Source of the DNA: Manihot esculenta
Taxonomy: Eukaryota > Streptophyta > Magnoliopsida > Malpighiales > Euphorbiaceae
NCBI RefSeq assembly: GCF_001659605.2
Contig: NC_035176.2
Coordinates: forward strand, 23,350,847 to 23,414,846
Reading direction: 5' to 3'
Length of the DNA stretch: 64,000 nt
The notes below the pieces were generated by a model, which was given only the letters and a program-made list of their open reading frames with translations, was not told where the DNA came from and did no database searches. This document shows, piece after piece, positions 12,301 through 23,843 of this stretch. Positions within the stretch are counted from its first letter, which is position 1. Each line of letters starts with the position of its first letter. The position numbers and the translations under genes are program-made.

Positions 12301-12981
12301 GAGGATGAATGCAAGCCAGTCAGAGATGCTCAAAGAAGACTGAATCCTCCTATGATGGAAGTGGTGAAAAAGGAGATAGTTAAGCTCCTAGACGCAGGTA
12401 TTATCTATCCTATCTCTGATAGCAAAGGGGTGAGTCCTGTGCATGTAGTTCCAAAGAAAACTGGAATTACCATTGTTCCAAATGCTGAAGGGAAACTTGT
12501 CCCCACTAGAGTTCAGAATGGGTGGAGAGTATGCATGGACTATAGGAAGCTCAATGCTGCAACAAGGAAGGACCACTTCCCCCTACCATTCATTGATCAA
12601 ATGCTAGAAAGGCTTGCAAGTAAGTCCCATTACTGGTGTCTTGATGGATATTCAGGTTTTTATCAGATTCCAGTTGCTCCAGAGGACCAAGAAAAGACCA
12701 CCTTCACTTATCCTTTTGACACTTTTGCCTTTAGAAGAATACCATTTGGACTATGCAATGCACCTGCCACCTTTCAGCGATGCATGATGAGCATATTCTC
12801 TGACTATGTGGGTAAGACAATTGAAGTGTTCATGGATGACTTCACAGTGCATGGTAACTCCTTTGAAGAATGCCTTGCCAACTTGGAAAAGATCCTACAG
12901 AGATGCCTTGAGTCTAACCTTGTACTTAATTATGAAAAATATCATTTTATGGTTAATCAAGTATGGTTTTGGGACATGTTG
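9352..12981 (+). pseudogene. Athila-like gag-pol (Gag, protease, RT), three stops, truncated
   Basis: One continuous frame from ATG 9352 broken only by TAG 10675-10677, TAA 10933-10935 and TAG 11704-11706. Gag runs to about 10677, with the capsid core near residues 125-300 and a CX2CX4HX4C knuckle CGICTYVGHSTDQC at residues 343-356. A pol leader follows (TITLRSGKEL). Protease has the lineage-typical CDLGASINVMP with catalytic Asp at 11263-11265. RT carries YRKLNAATRKDHFPLPFIDQ and the FMDDF catalytic motif near 12832. A one-base deletion near 12959 shifts the frame before a Tekay LTR cuts the gene at 12982. The encoded protein would package and reverse-transcribe the element's RNA. Coding quality is otherwise good, so inactivation may be fairly recent. 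Confidence 0.85.
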
Positions 12982-14608
12982 TGTAAGGACCCAAAAACCG
13001 GACCGCTACCGGTGCTAGGATCCAGATCGGCTTAAGGCCGCCGGGACCCGTAGCAAGCCTAACATACCTTCTGTATACCTGTTAAATCCCATACATGATC
13101 ATACATATACATAAAATCTTAAACTTTTTCTTTCATTCACCAAGCTTACCCTGTGCATGCACAACTCATAATCATAAATCCCACATTGGAGCCCTCATCA
13201 AATGCTCCAATGGGGTGACATATTATACATTAAGCTTAGTTTGCATAAACATCATTAAAACATTTCATTACAAGGATCATGTACCAGAAGGGGATTAACA
13301 TACACTAGGGCCAAGCACAATTCTATCCTCAATACAATTCTTTACATTACATCATATAATAACATTTTACAATACATGTCCACATCTAGCTATTACATAA
13401 AGCATAACTTCTAATCCTGGTGACTTCCTGGTCTAGCCCGTACCTGCAAACCTGGGGGATTAAGGGAATGGGGTGAGCTACTAGAGCCCAGTGAGCAGAA
13501 TAGTAAAACATTATATTAAAGATTCATGCTTTCAAGGAATGCATCACATCACAAACAAATCACATTAAGGATGAACTTATCACCAATAGCCCTCTACATG
13601 TCCAATAGTGCCAGAACGTAGAATGGGTCCTGGTCTTTTCCCTTACATAACATATCATAACATTCCAATGTGCCAAGGACGTAGAATGGGTCTTCCTGGA
13701 CTTCCGAACCATATCATCATCATATCATATCATACCATACGAAGGCTAATGGATCATCCAATATTCATCTACATCAACATCATATTATGCAATGCAACAT
13801 ATTCATGGATTCTAATGCAAACAACCTAATACATCTCATGGCATTCGTGATGCATGAACATGCTCAAAATTTATTTATTTACTTTGCAATATAAAGAGTC
13901 ATTCTACTCACCTCAGGCTACCTCTGAAAAGACTCTGAAGCAGCTATCTCACTGCTGGGGTTCTCGGTTCCTCGGGTCCGAACCTACACAGGTGGACTCA
14001 AATGAAGGACCAAACATAGACTAACATGACTCTAAACTACTCCCCAAAAACCCCCTAAAACATCACAAACATGCATAGAAAATCATGCAAAGGAAGGCTG
14101 AACAGGGCACTTTCGGCGGCAGGTTCGGCGGTCGAAAGTCCCTCCAGAGCCGAAAGTCATGCACCTTCGGCGGCACTTTCGGCGGCTGAAGGTTCCTTCC
14201 AGATCCAAAACTCGTGCATGTTCGGCGGCACCTTCGGCGGCCGAAACTCCCTTCCAGAGCCAAAAGTTCACTTTCAGAGGTAAGGTTCGGCAGCCAAAAG
14301 TTTGCCTCCACAGGCAGGTTCGGTGGCCGAAAGTGCCTTCGGCTGCCGAACCTGAGTTCTTCCAGCAGTGGCAGAACTCAGTCCTCATGCACATTTGCCT
14401 CCCAACACCTTCCAACTCAAATCCAACACTTCCAAAACATGCATACACACATACATAAGCTTATAGGGGTCTCAAAACTAGCCTAAACCCCAACCAAAAC
14501 ACATCAAACATATATATACAACATACATTAACCATAAAAGTACATAAGCCTTAACACTAAACAACTAATCTAATCATGCATTTCTACCCCATGAACCTTC
14601 ATGAAACT

Positions 14609-14796
14609 TGTAGAAAGATAATATTTATTGTTGTATCTCACAATAGAGATTACAACCTATTTATACATGAGAGACGGTAACTAAACAGGAAGGAAAATCA
14701 AGCCTATAATTCTACAATCCCTAAGATTAAGCAACTGATCCATCTATCAATATTTACTTCCTATATTAACATATTTACTTTCTATAACTTATAACA
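14609..14796 (-). repeat. Copia 3' LTR (188 bases)
   Basis: TGTAGAAAG...TTATAACA; by eye identical over its full length to the right copy at 16682-16869. Confidence 0.95.
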
Positions 14797-14808
14797 CTCC
14801 CCCTCAAG
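14797..14808 (-). other. Copia polypurine tract
   Basis: On the minus strand CTTGAGGGGGAG, directly abutting the 3' LTR; it overlaps the last codons of the RT-RNase H frame. This is the primer site for plus-strand DNA synthesis. Confidence 0.8.
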
Positions 14809-16585
14809 TTGGATCATAAATGTTAATCATGCCCAACTTGTTATATATATAATCAACTCGAGTCCCATTTAGAGCTTTAGTGAAAATATCTCCTAATTGT
14901 TCTCCAGTTCGGATATATCCTGTTGATATTATCTTTTGTTGGACCTTTTCACGAACAAAATGACAATCAATCTCGATGTGTTTAGTCCTCTCGTGAAATA
15001 CTGGATTGGAGGCAATGTGGATAGCTGCTTGATTATCACACCACAACTTAGTAGGCATCGAATTTGTGAACCCAACTTCTTCCAACAGTTGACGTACCCA
15101 CAAGATTTCACAAACGGCTTGTGCCATAGCTCGATATTCAGATTCAGCACTAGAACGGGAGACCACATTTTGCTTCTTACTTTTCCATGAGACCAAGTTA
15201 CCTCCCACAAAAACACAATACCCAGTAATTGACCTCCTATCAACTTTCGAGTCTACCCAATCAGCATCACAAAAGCATTCAATATTTGAGTGTCCATGGT
15301 TACCATAGAATAGGCCTCGCCCCGGGGCCCTTTTAAGGTAACAAAGAATCTGTCCCAGAGCATCCCACTGGACAACAGTAGGAGAAGACATAAACTGACT
15401 TACCACACTCACTGAATATGCAATATCAGGACGAGTCACCGTCAAATAATTCAGCTTGCCAACTAATCTTCTATACCTTCCAGGATCTGCAAATGACTTA
15501 CTGTCTTCTGTGGTAAGTTGAAGGTTAGGGGTCATTGGGGTACTACAAGGCTTAGCACCCAATTTTCCTGTTTCTGCCAACAAATCAAGAACATATTTTC
15601 TTTGAGACAAGAAGATTCCTTTCTTACACCGCATAACTTCGATTCCCAAGAAATATTTCAAGGAACCCAAATCCTTTGTATGAAACTGTGTTTTAAGAAA
15701 TTCTTTTAGGGATGTGATGCCAGCAATGTCACTTCCTGTGATAACGATATCATCCACATATACTACAAGCAGAATTACTCCACTATCAGAATTTCTATAA
15801 AACACTGAGTGATCACACTTACTCATCTTCATTCCAAATTGTTGGACCACCTCACTAAACCTGCCAAACCATGCCCGAGGACTCTGTTTCAAGCCATAAA
15901 GCGATTTTTGAAGTCTACAAACCTTACCTGACTCCCCCTGAGCAACAAAACCAGGTGGTTGCTCAATATAAACCTCCTCCTGAAGATCACCATGAAGAAA
16001 AGCATTTTTAATATCCAGTTGATGCGAAGGCCAATCATGAGTAGCCGCCAAGGAAATAAACAATCGGACAGATGCGAGCTTGGCAACTGGGGAGAATGTA
16101 TAAGAATAGTCAACTCCATAAGTTTGTGCATAATCTTTGGCTACTAAACGGGCCTTGAGGCGAGCAATAGATCCATCAGGATTTACTTTCACTGCAAACA
16201 CCCATTTGCACCCAATAGCCCGCTTTCCTGGGGGCGAGGACATCAACTCCCAAGTACCATTAGTGTCAAGGGCCATCATTTCCTCTTCCATTGCAGCACG
16301 CCAACCAGGATGGGACAAAGCCTCAATAACAGTTTTGGGAATTGAAATAGAATCTAAAGCAGTGACAAAACAACGAGAAGAGGAGGATAATTGATCATAA
16401 GAGACACAAGATGAAATAGGATAAGTGCAAGTACATTTACATTTGCGAAGAGCAATGGGCAAATCCAAATCAGACAATGAAGGATCAGTAGGAGCAGGAT
16501 CAGTCGACGAAGAAGCGGGTAGCGGAACGGAGTCAGAGTCCTCTAAGCGTCTGAAATACACATGAAAAGGGTGTAGGTCAAGCAA
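14804..16585 (-). CDS. Copia reverse transcriptase-RNase H frame, N-terminally truncated
   Basis: Uninterrupted frame of 593 codons starting at a TTG. The first in-frame ATG is at residue 99, and upstream the frame closes at a TGA, so normal initiation is doubtful. The first 75 residues are the Ser/Pro-rich integrase-RT spacer. RT_copia follows from about residue 80 (GWRAAMEEE, KWVFAVK, LDIKNAFLHGDL, YGLKQSPRAW), with catalytic YVDD at 276-279. RNase H has CDADW (Asp 440), SAESEY, WCDNQAA and the family tail GEQLGDIFTKAL. Integrase, protease and Gag, normally encoded upstream in about 4 kb, are deleted. Despite the loss no stop has accumulated, which fits a very recent insertion. It may be translated only by internal or non-AUG starts, or not at all. 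Confidence 0.8.
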   Translation of the reverse strand: MLDLHPFHVYFRRLEDSDSVPLPASSSTDPAPTDPSLSDLDLPIALRKCKCTCTYPISSCVSYDQLSSSSRCFVTALDSISIPKTVIEALSHPGWRAAMEEEMMALDTNGTWELMSSPPGKRAIGCKWVFAVKVNPDGSIARLKARLVAKDYAQTYGVDYSYTFSPVAKLASVRLFISLAATHDWPSHQLDIKNAFLHGDLQEEVYIEQPPGFVAQGESGKVCRLQKSLYGLKQSPRAWFGRFSEVVQQFGMKMSKCDHSVFYRNSDSGVILLVVYVDDIVITGSDIAGITSLKEFLKTQFHTKDLGSLKYFLGIEVMRCKKGIFLSQRKYVLDLLAETGKLGAKPCSTPMTPNLQLTTEDSKSFADPGRYRRLVGKLNYLTVTRPDIAYSVSVVSQFMSSPTVVQWDALGQILCYLKRAPGRGLFYGNHGHSNIECFCDADWVDSKVDRRSITGYCVFVGGNLVSWKSKKQNVVSRSSAESEYRAMAQAVCEILWVRQLLEEVGFTNSMPTKLWCDNQAAIHIASNPVFHERTKHIEIDCHFVREKVQQKIISTGYIRTGEQLGDIFTKALNGTRVDYIYNKLGMINIYDPT

Positions 16586-16669
16586 GGTTGTGACATAAGC
16601 TCCACAGAGTCTGCCTCAACCTAAGTTGGGTAACATAAGGCTGTTGAATTTTGAAAAGCAGCTGATAAT

Positions 16670-16681
16670 GCTCTGATACCA
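16670..16681 (-). other. Copia primer-binding site (tRNA-iMet type)
   Basis: Minus strand TGGTATCAGAGC, directly adjacent to the 5' LTR at 16682; the standard initiator-Met primer site of plant copia elements. Confidence 0.9.
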
Positions 16682-16869
16682 TGTAGAAAGATAATATTTA
16701 TTGTTGTATCTCACAATAGAGATTACAACCTATTTATACATGAGAGACGGTAACTAAACAGGAAGGAAAATCAAGCCTATAATTCTACAATCCCTAAGAT
16801 TAAGCAACTGATCCATCTATCAATATTTACTTCCTATATTAACATATTTACTTTCTATAACTTATAACA
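16682..16869 (-). repeat. Copia 5' LTR (188 bases)
   Basis: Identical to 14609-14796 by eye; flanked on the right by the AAACT target duplication. Confidence 0.95.
16730..16738 (-). promoter_or_regulatory. TATA box of copia 5' LTR
   Basis: Minus strand TATAAATAG inside the 188-base LTR, leaving room for a short transcribed R/U5 before the PBS. Confidence 0.6.
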
Positions 16870-17415
16870 AAACTTAATCAAAACATGAAAAGAGGTGAGG
16901 ATCTACTCTTACCTCTTGAAGATCGAGAGGAGAGGCGATCCAATTCAGAGATGGGAGAGATCTAGCTCCTTGGGTCTCCAAGCTCCAAAAACTTGTTATA
17001 AGCTCACAATTCTTCAAAACCAAGTAAACACTTGTTAAAACTTGAAAGATTTGAGGAAAATCATCAAAATCAACCATGGGAGGGCATGGACTCGCCTCTG
17101 GCCGGAAATGGGGAAGAAACTCGCCCATTTTCAGCCATGGGGCTTCTTATAGGGGCTGGCCAGGCTACCTTCGGAAGCCTAAGGTGCCTCCAAAACTCAT
17201 GCATGTTCGGCGGCTGAACATGAGGTTCGGCGGCTGAACCTGGGTTTCCCTCTATGGTCATTTTCATTCAAAACTCAATTTCTTTCTTACTTAAAATCAT
17301 AAAATATATGGAAACATTTTATAAAAACATGATTTTACCCTTCTAGAGGTTCCCGACATCCGAGATTCCACCGGACGGTAGGAATTCCGATACTGGAGTC
17401 TAGCCGGGTATTACA

Positions 17416-17880
17416 TTGGGTGGAGAGTATGCATGGACTATAGGAAGCTCAATGCTGCAACAAGAAAGGACCACTTCCCCCTACCATTCATTGATCAAAT
17501 GCTAGAAAGGCTTGCCAGTAAGTCCCATTACTATTGTCTTGATGGATATTCAGGTTTTTATCAGATTCCAATTGCTCCAGAGGACCAAGAAAAGACCACC
17601 TTCACTTGTCCTTTTGGCACTTTTGCCTTTAGAAGAATGCCATTTTGACGATGCAATGCACCTGCCACCTTTCAGCGATGCATGATGAGCATATTCTCTG
17701 ACTATGTGGGTAAGACAATTGAAGTGTTCATGGATGACTTCACAGTGCATGGTAACTCCTTTGAAGAATGCCTTGCCAACTTGGAAAAGATCCTACAGAG
17801 ATGCCTTGAGTCTAACCTTGTACTTAATTATGAAAAATGTCATTTTATGGTTAATCAAGGTATGGTTTTGGGACATGTTG
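17416..17880 (+). pseudogene. Second copy of Athila-like RT segment
   Basis: Near-identical repeat of 12519-12981, beginning TGGGTGGAGAG and ending at the same RT base where L1 and L2 start. It carries the RT frame with FMDDF, one stop (TGA 17646-17648, where the first copy has Gly), and lacks the one-base deletion seen near 12959. Left junction TTACAT/TGGGTGG shows a single shared T. It is part of a tandem duplication of an RT+LTR unit. Confidence 0.9.
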
Positions 17881-20092
17881 TGTAACGAACCGAAAACCGG
17901 ACCGCTACCGGCGCTAGGATCCAGATCGGCTTAAAGCCGCCGGGACCCATAGCAAGCCTAATATACCTTCTGTATACCTGTTAAATCCCATACATGATCA
18001 TACATATACATAAAAATCTTAAACTTTTCGTTCATTCACCAAGCTTACCCTGTGCATGCACAACTCATAATCATAAACCCCACATTGGAGCCCTCATCAA
18101 ATGCTCCAATGGGGTGACATATTATGCATTAAACTTGGTTTGCTTAAACATCATTAAAACATTTCATTACAAGGATCATGTACCAGAAGGGGATTAACAT
18201 ACACTAGGCCAAGCACAATTCTATCCTTAATACAATTCTTTACATTACATTATATAATAACATTTTACAATACATGTCCACATCTAGCTATTACATAAAG
18301 CATAACTTCTAATCCTGGTGACTTCCTGGTCTAGCCCGTACCTGCAAACCTAGGGGATTAAGGGAATGGGGTGAGCTACTAGAGCCTAGTGAGCAGAATA
18401 GTAAAACATTATATTAAAGATTCATGCTTTCATGGAATGCATCACATCGCAAACAAATCACATTAAGGATGAACTTGTCACCAATAGCCCTCTACATGTC
18501 CAATAGTGCCAGAACGTAGAATGGGTCCTGGTCTTTTCCCTTACATAACATATCATAACATTCCAATGTGCCAGGGACGTAGAATGGGTCTTCCTGGACT
18601 TTCTCTTACATAGTGCCAGGGACGTAGAATGGGTCTTCCTGGACTTTCGAACCATATCATCATCATATCATATCGTACCATACGAAGGCTAATGGATCAT
18701 CCAATATTCATCCACATCAACATCATATTATGCAATGCAACATATTCGTGGATTCTAATGCAAACAACCTAATACATCTCATGGCATTCGTGATGCATGA
18801 ACATGCTCAAAATTTATTTATTTACTTTGCAATATAAAGAGTCATTCTACTCACCTCAGGCTAGCTCTGAAATGACTCTGAAGCAGCTATCTCACTGCTG
18901 GGGTTCTCGGTTCCTCGGGTCCGAACCTACACAGGTGGACTCAAATGAGAGACCAAACATAAACTAACATGACTCTAAACTACTCCCCAAAAACCCCCTA
19001 AAATATCACAAACATGCATAGAAAACCATGCAAAGGAAGGCTGAACAGGGCACTTTCGGCGGCAGGTTCGGCGGCTGAAAGTCCCTCCAGAGCCGAAAGT
19101 CATGCACCTTCGGCGGCACTTTCTGCGGCCGAAGGTTCCTTCCAGATCCGAAACTCGTGCATGTTCGACGGCACCTTCTGCGGCCGAAACTCCCTTCCAG
19201 AGCCGAAAGTCCACTTTCGGGGGCAGGGTTCGGCAGCCAAAAGTTTGCCTCCACAGGCAAGTTCGGCGATCGAAAGTGCCTTCGGCTGCCGAACCTGAGT
19301 TCTTCCAGCAGTGGCAGAACTCAATCCTCATGAACATTTGCCTCCCAACACCTTCCAACTCAAATCCAATACTTCCAAAATATGTATACACACATATATA
19401 AGCTTATAGGGGTCTCAAAACTAGCTTAAACCCCAACCAAAACACATCAAACATATATATACAACATACATTAACCATAAAAGCACATAAGCCTTAACAC
19501 TAAACAACTAACCTAATCATGCATTTCTACCCCATGAACCTTCATGAAACTTAATCAAAACATGAAAAGAGGTGAGGATCTACTCTTACCTCTTGAAGAT
19601 CGAGAGGAGAGGCGATCCAACTCGGAGATGGGAGAGATCCAGCTCCTTGGGTCTCCAAGCTCCAAAAACTTGTTCTAAGCTCACAATTCTTCAAAACCAA
19701 GTAAACACTTGTTAAAACTTGAAAGATTTGAGGAAAATCATCAAAATCAACCATGGGAGGGCATGGACTCACCTCTGGCCGGAAATGGGGAAGAAACTCG
19801 CCCATTTTCGGCCATGGGGCTTCTTATAGGGGCTGGCCAGGCCACCTTCGGAAGCCTAAGGTGCCTCCAAAACACATGCATGTTCGGCGGCCGAACATGA
19901 GGTTCGGCGGCCGAACCTGGGTTTCCCTCTATGGTCATTTTCATTGAAAACTCAATTTCTTTCTTACTTAAAATCATAAAATACATGGAAACATTTTATA
20001 AAAACATGATTTTACCCTTCTAGAGGTTCTCGACATCCGAGATTCCACCGGACGGTAGGAATTCCGATACCGGAGTCTAGCCGGGTATTACA
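17881..20092 (-). repeat. 3' LTR of E1 (L2)
   Basis: 2,212 bases, TGTAACGAACC...GGGTATTACA. Stem-loop units lie at 18509-18642, including one unit more than L1 (extra copy near 18600-18642). A palindrome-rich block at 19055-19300 and two further TTCGGC palindromes near 19881-19915 flank the promoter region. Splice-donor-like CTTACCTC (minus: GAGGTAAG) lies near 19587. Confidence 0.9.
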
Positions 20093-20129
20093 TTCTCCCC
20101 CCTTTAAGAACATTTGTCCCCGAATGTTC
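20093..20129 (-). other. E1 polypurine tract with adjacent hairpin
   Basis: Minus strand: hairpin at 20108-20129 (GAACATTCG arm, one mismatch in the partner), then AAAGGGGGGAGAA abutting the LTR. The PPT primes plus-strand synthesis; the hairpin is conserved in E2, E4, E6 and E7. Confidence 0.8.
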
Positions 20130-20190
20130 ACCAAACAACACATGCATAGCATAAAACATGAACATGCATACAAAACACATAACACTCACC

Positions 20191-23057
20191 TTAGAAGAGA
20201 TGAGGATACTGCTGGAGCATGGACTCCTGTGTCTCCCAGGTACATTCCTCGATGTTGTGGTGATTCCAAAGGTCTTTCACCATTGGGATTTCCTTATTCC
20301 TCAACTTTCTGATCTGCGTGTCTAGGATCCGCACTGGCTGCTCAACATAGGTGAGATCTTCTTGGATCTCCACATCAGGCTCGCTAAGAACCTTGTCCGG
20401 ATCTGACACGAACTTCCTTAACATGAAAACATGGAAAACCGGATGGATTCTCTCCATAGAAGTAGGTAAATCTAGCTTATACGATACATTCCCGACCTTT
20501 TGCAAGATTTCAAAGGGTCTGATGTACCGCGGAGCTAGCTTACCTTTCTTCCCAAACCGAATCACCCCTTTCATAGGAGACACCTTAAGCAATACCAAAT
20601 CCCCCTCCTGAAACTCTACTTGTCTTCTGCGGATATCTGCATAACTCTTCTGTCGACTGGCAGCAGTTCTGATCCTTTCTCTGATAATGGGCACCACTCT
20701 GCTGGTGATCTCTTCTAACTCAGGCCCTGCTAAGGGCCTTTCCCCAACTTCTTCCCAACAGACAGGTGACCTGCACTTCCTCCCATACAAAACTTCATAT
20801 GGAGCCATCCCTATTCTAGCATGATAGCTGTTATTGTAGGCAAACTCCACTAAGGGTAGATGCTGCCTCCAGGAACCGCCAAAATCTAGCACACACATTC
20901 TGATGAAATCTTCTATAGTCTGGATGGTCCTCTCTGACTGTCCATCAGTCTGAGGATGGAAAGCAGTGCTAAAATCCAACCTGGTACCCATAGCATTCTG
21001 CAGACTCCGCCAAAACCTGGAGGTGAACTGGGGTCCTCTATCAGACACTATTGAAACAGGAGCCCCATGCAACCTAACAACTTCATCAACATATACCTGC
21101 GCCAATTTATCCACAAAATAACCACTCTTGACAGGGATGAAGTGAGCAGATTTGGTCAGTCTGTCCACAATCACCCATATGGAGTCTAATCTGTTGGATG
21201 TTGCCGGTAACCCCACCACGAAGTCCATAGCGATATTCTCCCATTTCCACTCTGGAATCGGCAGTGGGTTAAGCATTCCAGCCGGCTTCTGATGTTCCAG
21301 CTTCACCCTCTGACATACTTCGCAGGCTGACACGAACTGTGCCACTTCTCTTTTCATAGCTGGCCACCAATAGACTCTTTTCAGATCCTGGTACATTTTG
21401 ATGGCTTCAGGGTGAACACTGTATCTGGCATTATGAGCTTCCCTCATAATGTCTCCCTTCAGACCCACGTCATCTGGTACACACAATCTGTTCTCATAGC
21501 GGAGGATCCCGTTGCTGTCAAATCTGAACTCATCATTCTTGCCTGACTGAATAGTCCTGGCAATTTTCACTAACTCTGAGTCCTCGTGCTATTTCTGAGC
21601 CACCTGTTCTAGAAACATGGGTGTCACTCTCATCTAGGCTATCAAAGCCCCTGTACCAGACAACTCTAACTGTATACCTTCATTAATGAGCTTATGAAAC
21701 TCTTTTACCACCGGTCTCCTCTCTGCCGTGATATGGGATAGACTGCCAAGTGATTTCCGGCTTAAGGCGTCTGCCACAACATTCGCCTTATCCGGATGGT
21801 ACTAGATTTTGCAATCATAATCACTAAGCAGTTCTACCCATCTTCTCTGTCTCAAGTTCAACTCTCTCTGACTCAGGATGTACTACAGGCTTTTATGATC
21901 TGTGAAGATTTCACATTTAACCCCATAAGGGTAATGCCTCCACATCTTGAGTGCAAAGATTACAGCTGCCATCTCTAGGTCATGTATAGGGTAATTCAAC
22001 TCGTGCTTCTTCAACTGTCTAGAAGCATAAGCAATTACCCTATCATTCTGCATTAACACACAACCTAGTCCCATACGGGATGCATCACAAAAAACTGTGA
22101 AGTCTTCATTACTGGTAGGCAGAGCTAACACCGGTGCTGAAGTTAACCTCCTCTTTAGCTCTTCAAAACTCTCTTCACACTGGTCGGTCCACATAAACTT
22201 CTGGATCCTTCCTAGACAATCTGGTCATAGGAGCTGCAATCTTAGAGAAGTCCTGAACGAACCTCCTGTAGTAACCTGCCAAACCCAAAAAGCTCTTGAT
22301 CTCTGTCACTGAAGTGGGTCTGGGCCAGTTAGCCACAGCTTCTACCTTCTTGGGGTCCACTTCAATTCCATTCTCTGACACAACATGCCCCAAGAATGAG
22401 ATGCTCCTCAACCATAACTCACACTTGGAGAACTTGGCATACAAGCCGTGTTCCCTCAAGGTCTGCAAAAATGTCCTCAGATGCTGGGCATGCTCCTTTG
22501 CGTTTCTAGAATACACTAAGATATCATCAATGAAGACAATAACAAAGTGATCTAGATACTGTCTGAAAACCCTGTTCATGAGATCCATGAATGCTGCAGG
22601 GGCATTGGTTAACCCGAACGGCATCACAAGGAACTCATAGTGCCCATATCTGGTCCTGAATGCCGTCTTCGGCACATCTTCTTCTCTTATTCTCAACTGG
22701 TGGTACCCGGATCTCAGATCTATCTTGGAGAAACAACCTGCTCCTGCTAGCTGGTCAAATAGATCATCAATCCTAGGCAACGGATACTTGTTCTTGGTAG
22801 TGACTTTGTTCAACTGCCTGTAGTCGATACAAAGTCTGAGGGATCCATCCTTCTTTCTCACAAACAGCACTGGAGCACCTCAAAGTGAGGTACTCGGTCG
22901 GATGAAACCCTTATCTACCAGCTCTTGCAACTGATCCCTCAATTCTTTCAATTCTGCTGGTGCCATCCTGTAGGGAGGGATAGAGATTGGTCTGGTTCCA
23001 ACCATCAGTTCTATTTCAAACTCTATCTCCCTAGCAGGTGGTAGTCCTGGAAGCTCA
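20191..23057 (-). pseudogene. Tekay-like pol pseudogene of E1 (RT, RNase H, IN)
   Basis: The integrase half (20191-21570) is open: zinc-binding H-C-C part ([15 protein letters not shown]), DDE core with [19 protein letters not shown] and QSERTIQ, and a chromodomain-like tail ([30 protein letters not shown]). Upstream, nonsense codons occur at about 21589, 21634, 21801 and 21883. There is a frameshift near 22190-22210 between RNase H and RT, and a Trp-to-stop change near 22878 in the RT N-terminus (STS, stop, GAPVLF). RT keeps [11 protein letters not shown]. Cut at the [16 protein letters not shown] region by E3. Dead. Confidence 0.9.
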
Positions 23058-23843
23058 TGTAATACCCGGCTAGACTCCGGTATCGGAATTCCTACCGTCC
23101 GGTGGAATCTCGGATGTCGGAAGCCTCTAGTAGGGTAGAATCATGTTTTCATAAAATGTTTTAAGGTATTTCATGGTTTTAAGTAAAATGGAAATGAGTT
23201 TTTGCATAAAAACAACCTTGAAGGAAAACTCAGGTTCGGCCGCCGAACATGCATGCCTTCGGGAGCGCCTTTAGGCCCCCGAAAGCATAAGTGAGGAAAG
23301 TCCAGGTTCGGCCGCCGAACCTCAAGTTCGGCCGCCGAACATGGCATGCATGCGGAGGCACGTTCGGCCCCTGAACGTGGCCTGGCCAGCCACTATAAAA
23401 GGGTCCCTTAGCCGAAAACGGGCGAGCTTTTTCCCCATTTCCGGCCAAGGTCAGTTCTCCGCCACCCCTCACCGATCTTAGGTCTTTTCCTTCAAATCTT
23501 TCGAGTTTTTCACTAGTTTTCATCTTGTTTTGAAGATTTCCGAGTTTTGAGCAAGTTTTGGAGCTTTGAGGTTCAAGAACTCAAATCTCTTCCAACTCCA
23601 AGTTAGATCGCCTCTACCCTCGATCTTCAAGAGGTAAGAGTCGATCTCGAGCTTACTTTATGTTTTAAGCCAATTTTATGCAAGTTCATGGGGTAGAAAA
23701 TGAATGTGTAGCTTATGTTGAGCTTATGGGTTTTGATGTGATTTTGAGCAATGTGGCTTGCAAATGTATGTTTGATGTGTTTTAGATGGGGTTTTAGTTA
23801 GTTGATGCCCCTAGGAACTTGTATGCTTGTGTATGAGTGTTGT
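23058..23843 (+). repeat. E3 5' LTR, first part (U3 and promoter)
   Basis: TGTAATACCCGGCTAG..., containing four TTCGGCCGCCGAA-type palindromes at 23230-23345 and a TATA box (TATAAAAG) at 23394-23401, then GAGGTAAGAG near 23630. Continues at 33408: the joined text aligns with E7 across position 56500. Confidence 0.9.
23394..23401 (+). promoter_or_regulatory. TATA box of E3 LTR
   Basis: TATAAAAG in the conserved context GGCCAGCCAC-TATAAAAG-GGTCCC, shared with E7 and, reversed, with E2 and E4. Confidence 0.7.

Larger units (their letters stand above)
7566..12981 (+). mobile_element. Athila-like Ty3/gypsy element 2 (5' part)
   Basis: Inserted into the gag of element 1. Contains 5' LTR (7566-9300), tRNA-Asp-type PBS, gag, protease and RT, and is cut at 12981 by a Tekay LTR exactly within the RT thumb-side sequence. 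RNase H, integrase and 3' LTR are not in the window. A second copy of its RT end lies at 17416-17880. No env-like frame is visible. Confidence 0.85.
14609..16869 (-). mobile_element. Young internally deleted Ty1/copia element
   Basis: 2,261 bases with two identical 188-base LTRs, a perfect AAACT target duplication (14604-14608 and 16870-16874), PBS and PPT. Gag, protease and integrase are absent; only RT and RNase H remain. It sits in LTR L1, whose sequence rejoins perfectly across it when compared with L2. With all cis signals but few genes, it is best seen as a non-autonomous derivative that needs a helper. Confidence 0.95.
12982..17415 (-). repeat. Tekay-type LTR L1 (minus), duplicated copy, split by copia
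   Basis: Starts TGTAAGGACCC (family start TGTAACGACCC) and ends GGGTATTACA. About 2.17 kb once the copia insertion (14609-16869) and its 5-bp duplication are removed. It lies at precisely the same Athila RT site as L2, and is followed by a repeat of the Athila RT segment rather than an internal region. It is therefore the extra copy made by a tandem duplication. Its stem-loop units lie at 13611-13633 and 13673-13699, and the palindrome-rich block at 14110-14350. Confidence 0.85.
17881..23057 (-). mobile_element. Tekay-like chromovirus E1 (3' half, decayed)
   Basis: Minus-strand element inserted into the Athila-like RT. Contains 3' LTR L2, PPT, and pol from integrase back to the start of RT; cut at 23057 by the LTR of E3. 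The gag side and 5' LTR are not seen. Confidence 0.9.

Noticed and set aside
9352..13000. Env-like gene sometimes found in Athila elements
   Set aside because: The element is cut within RT; nothing after integrase is present here.
14063..14458. Overlapping Arg/Pro/Gly-rich open frames (repeated RRPKVP, FGGRTW-like peptides) here and in every LTR
   Set aside because: They are translations of the TTCGGC-GCCGAA palindromes, open on both strands and in several frames at once, without starts, domains or conservation as protein.
17433..17885. Independent RT gene
   Set aside because: It is a near-identical duplicate of 12519-12981 with a stop codon, created with the adjoining LTR.
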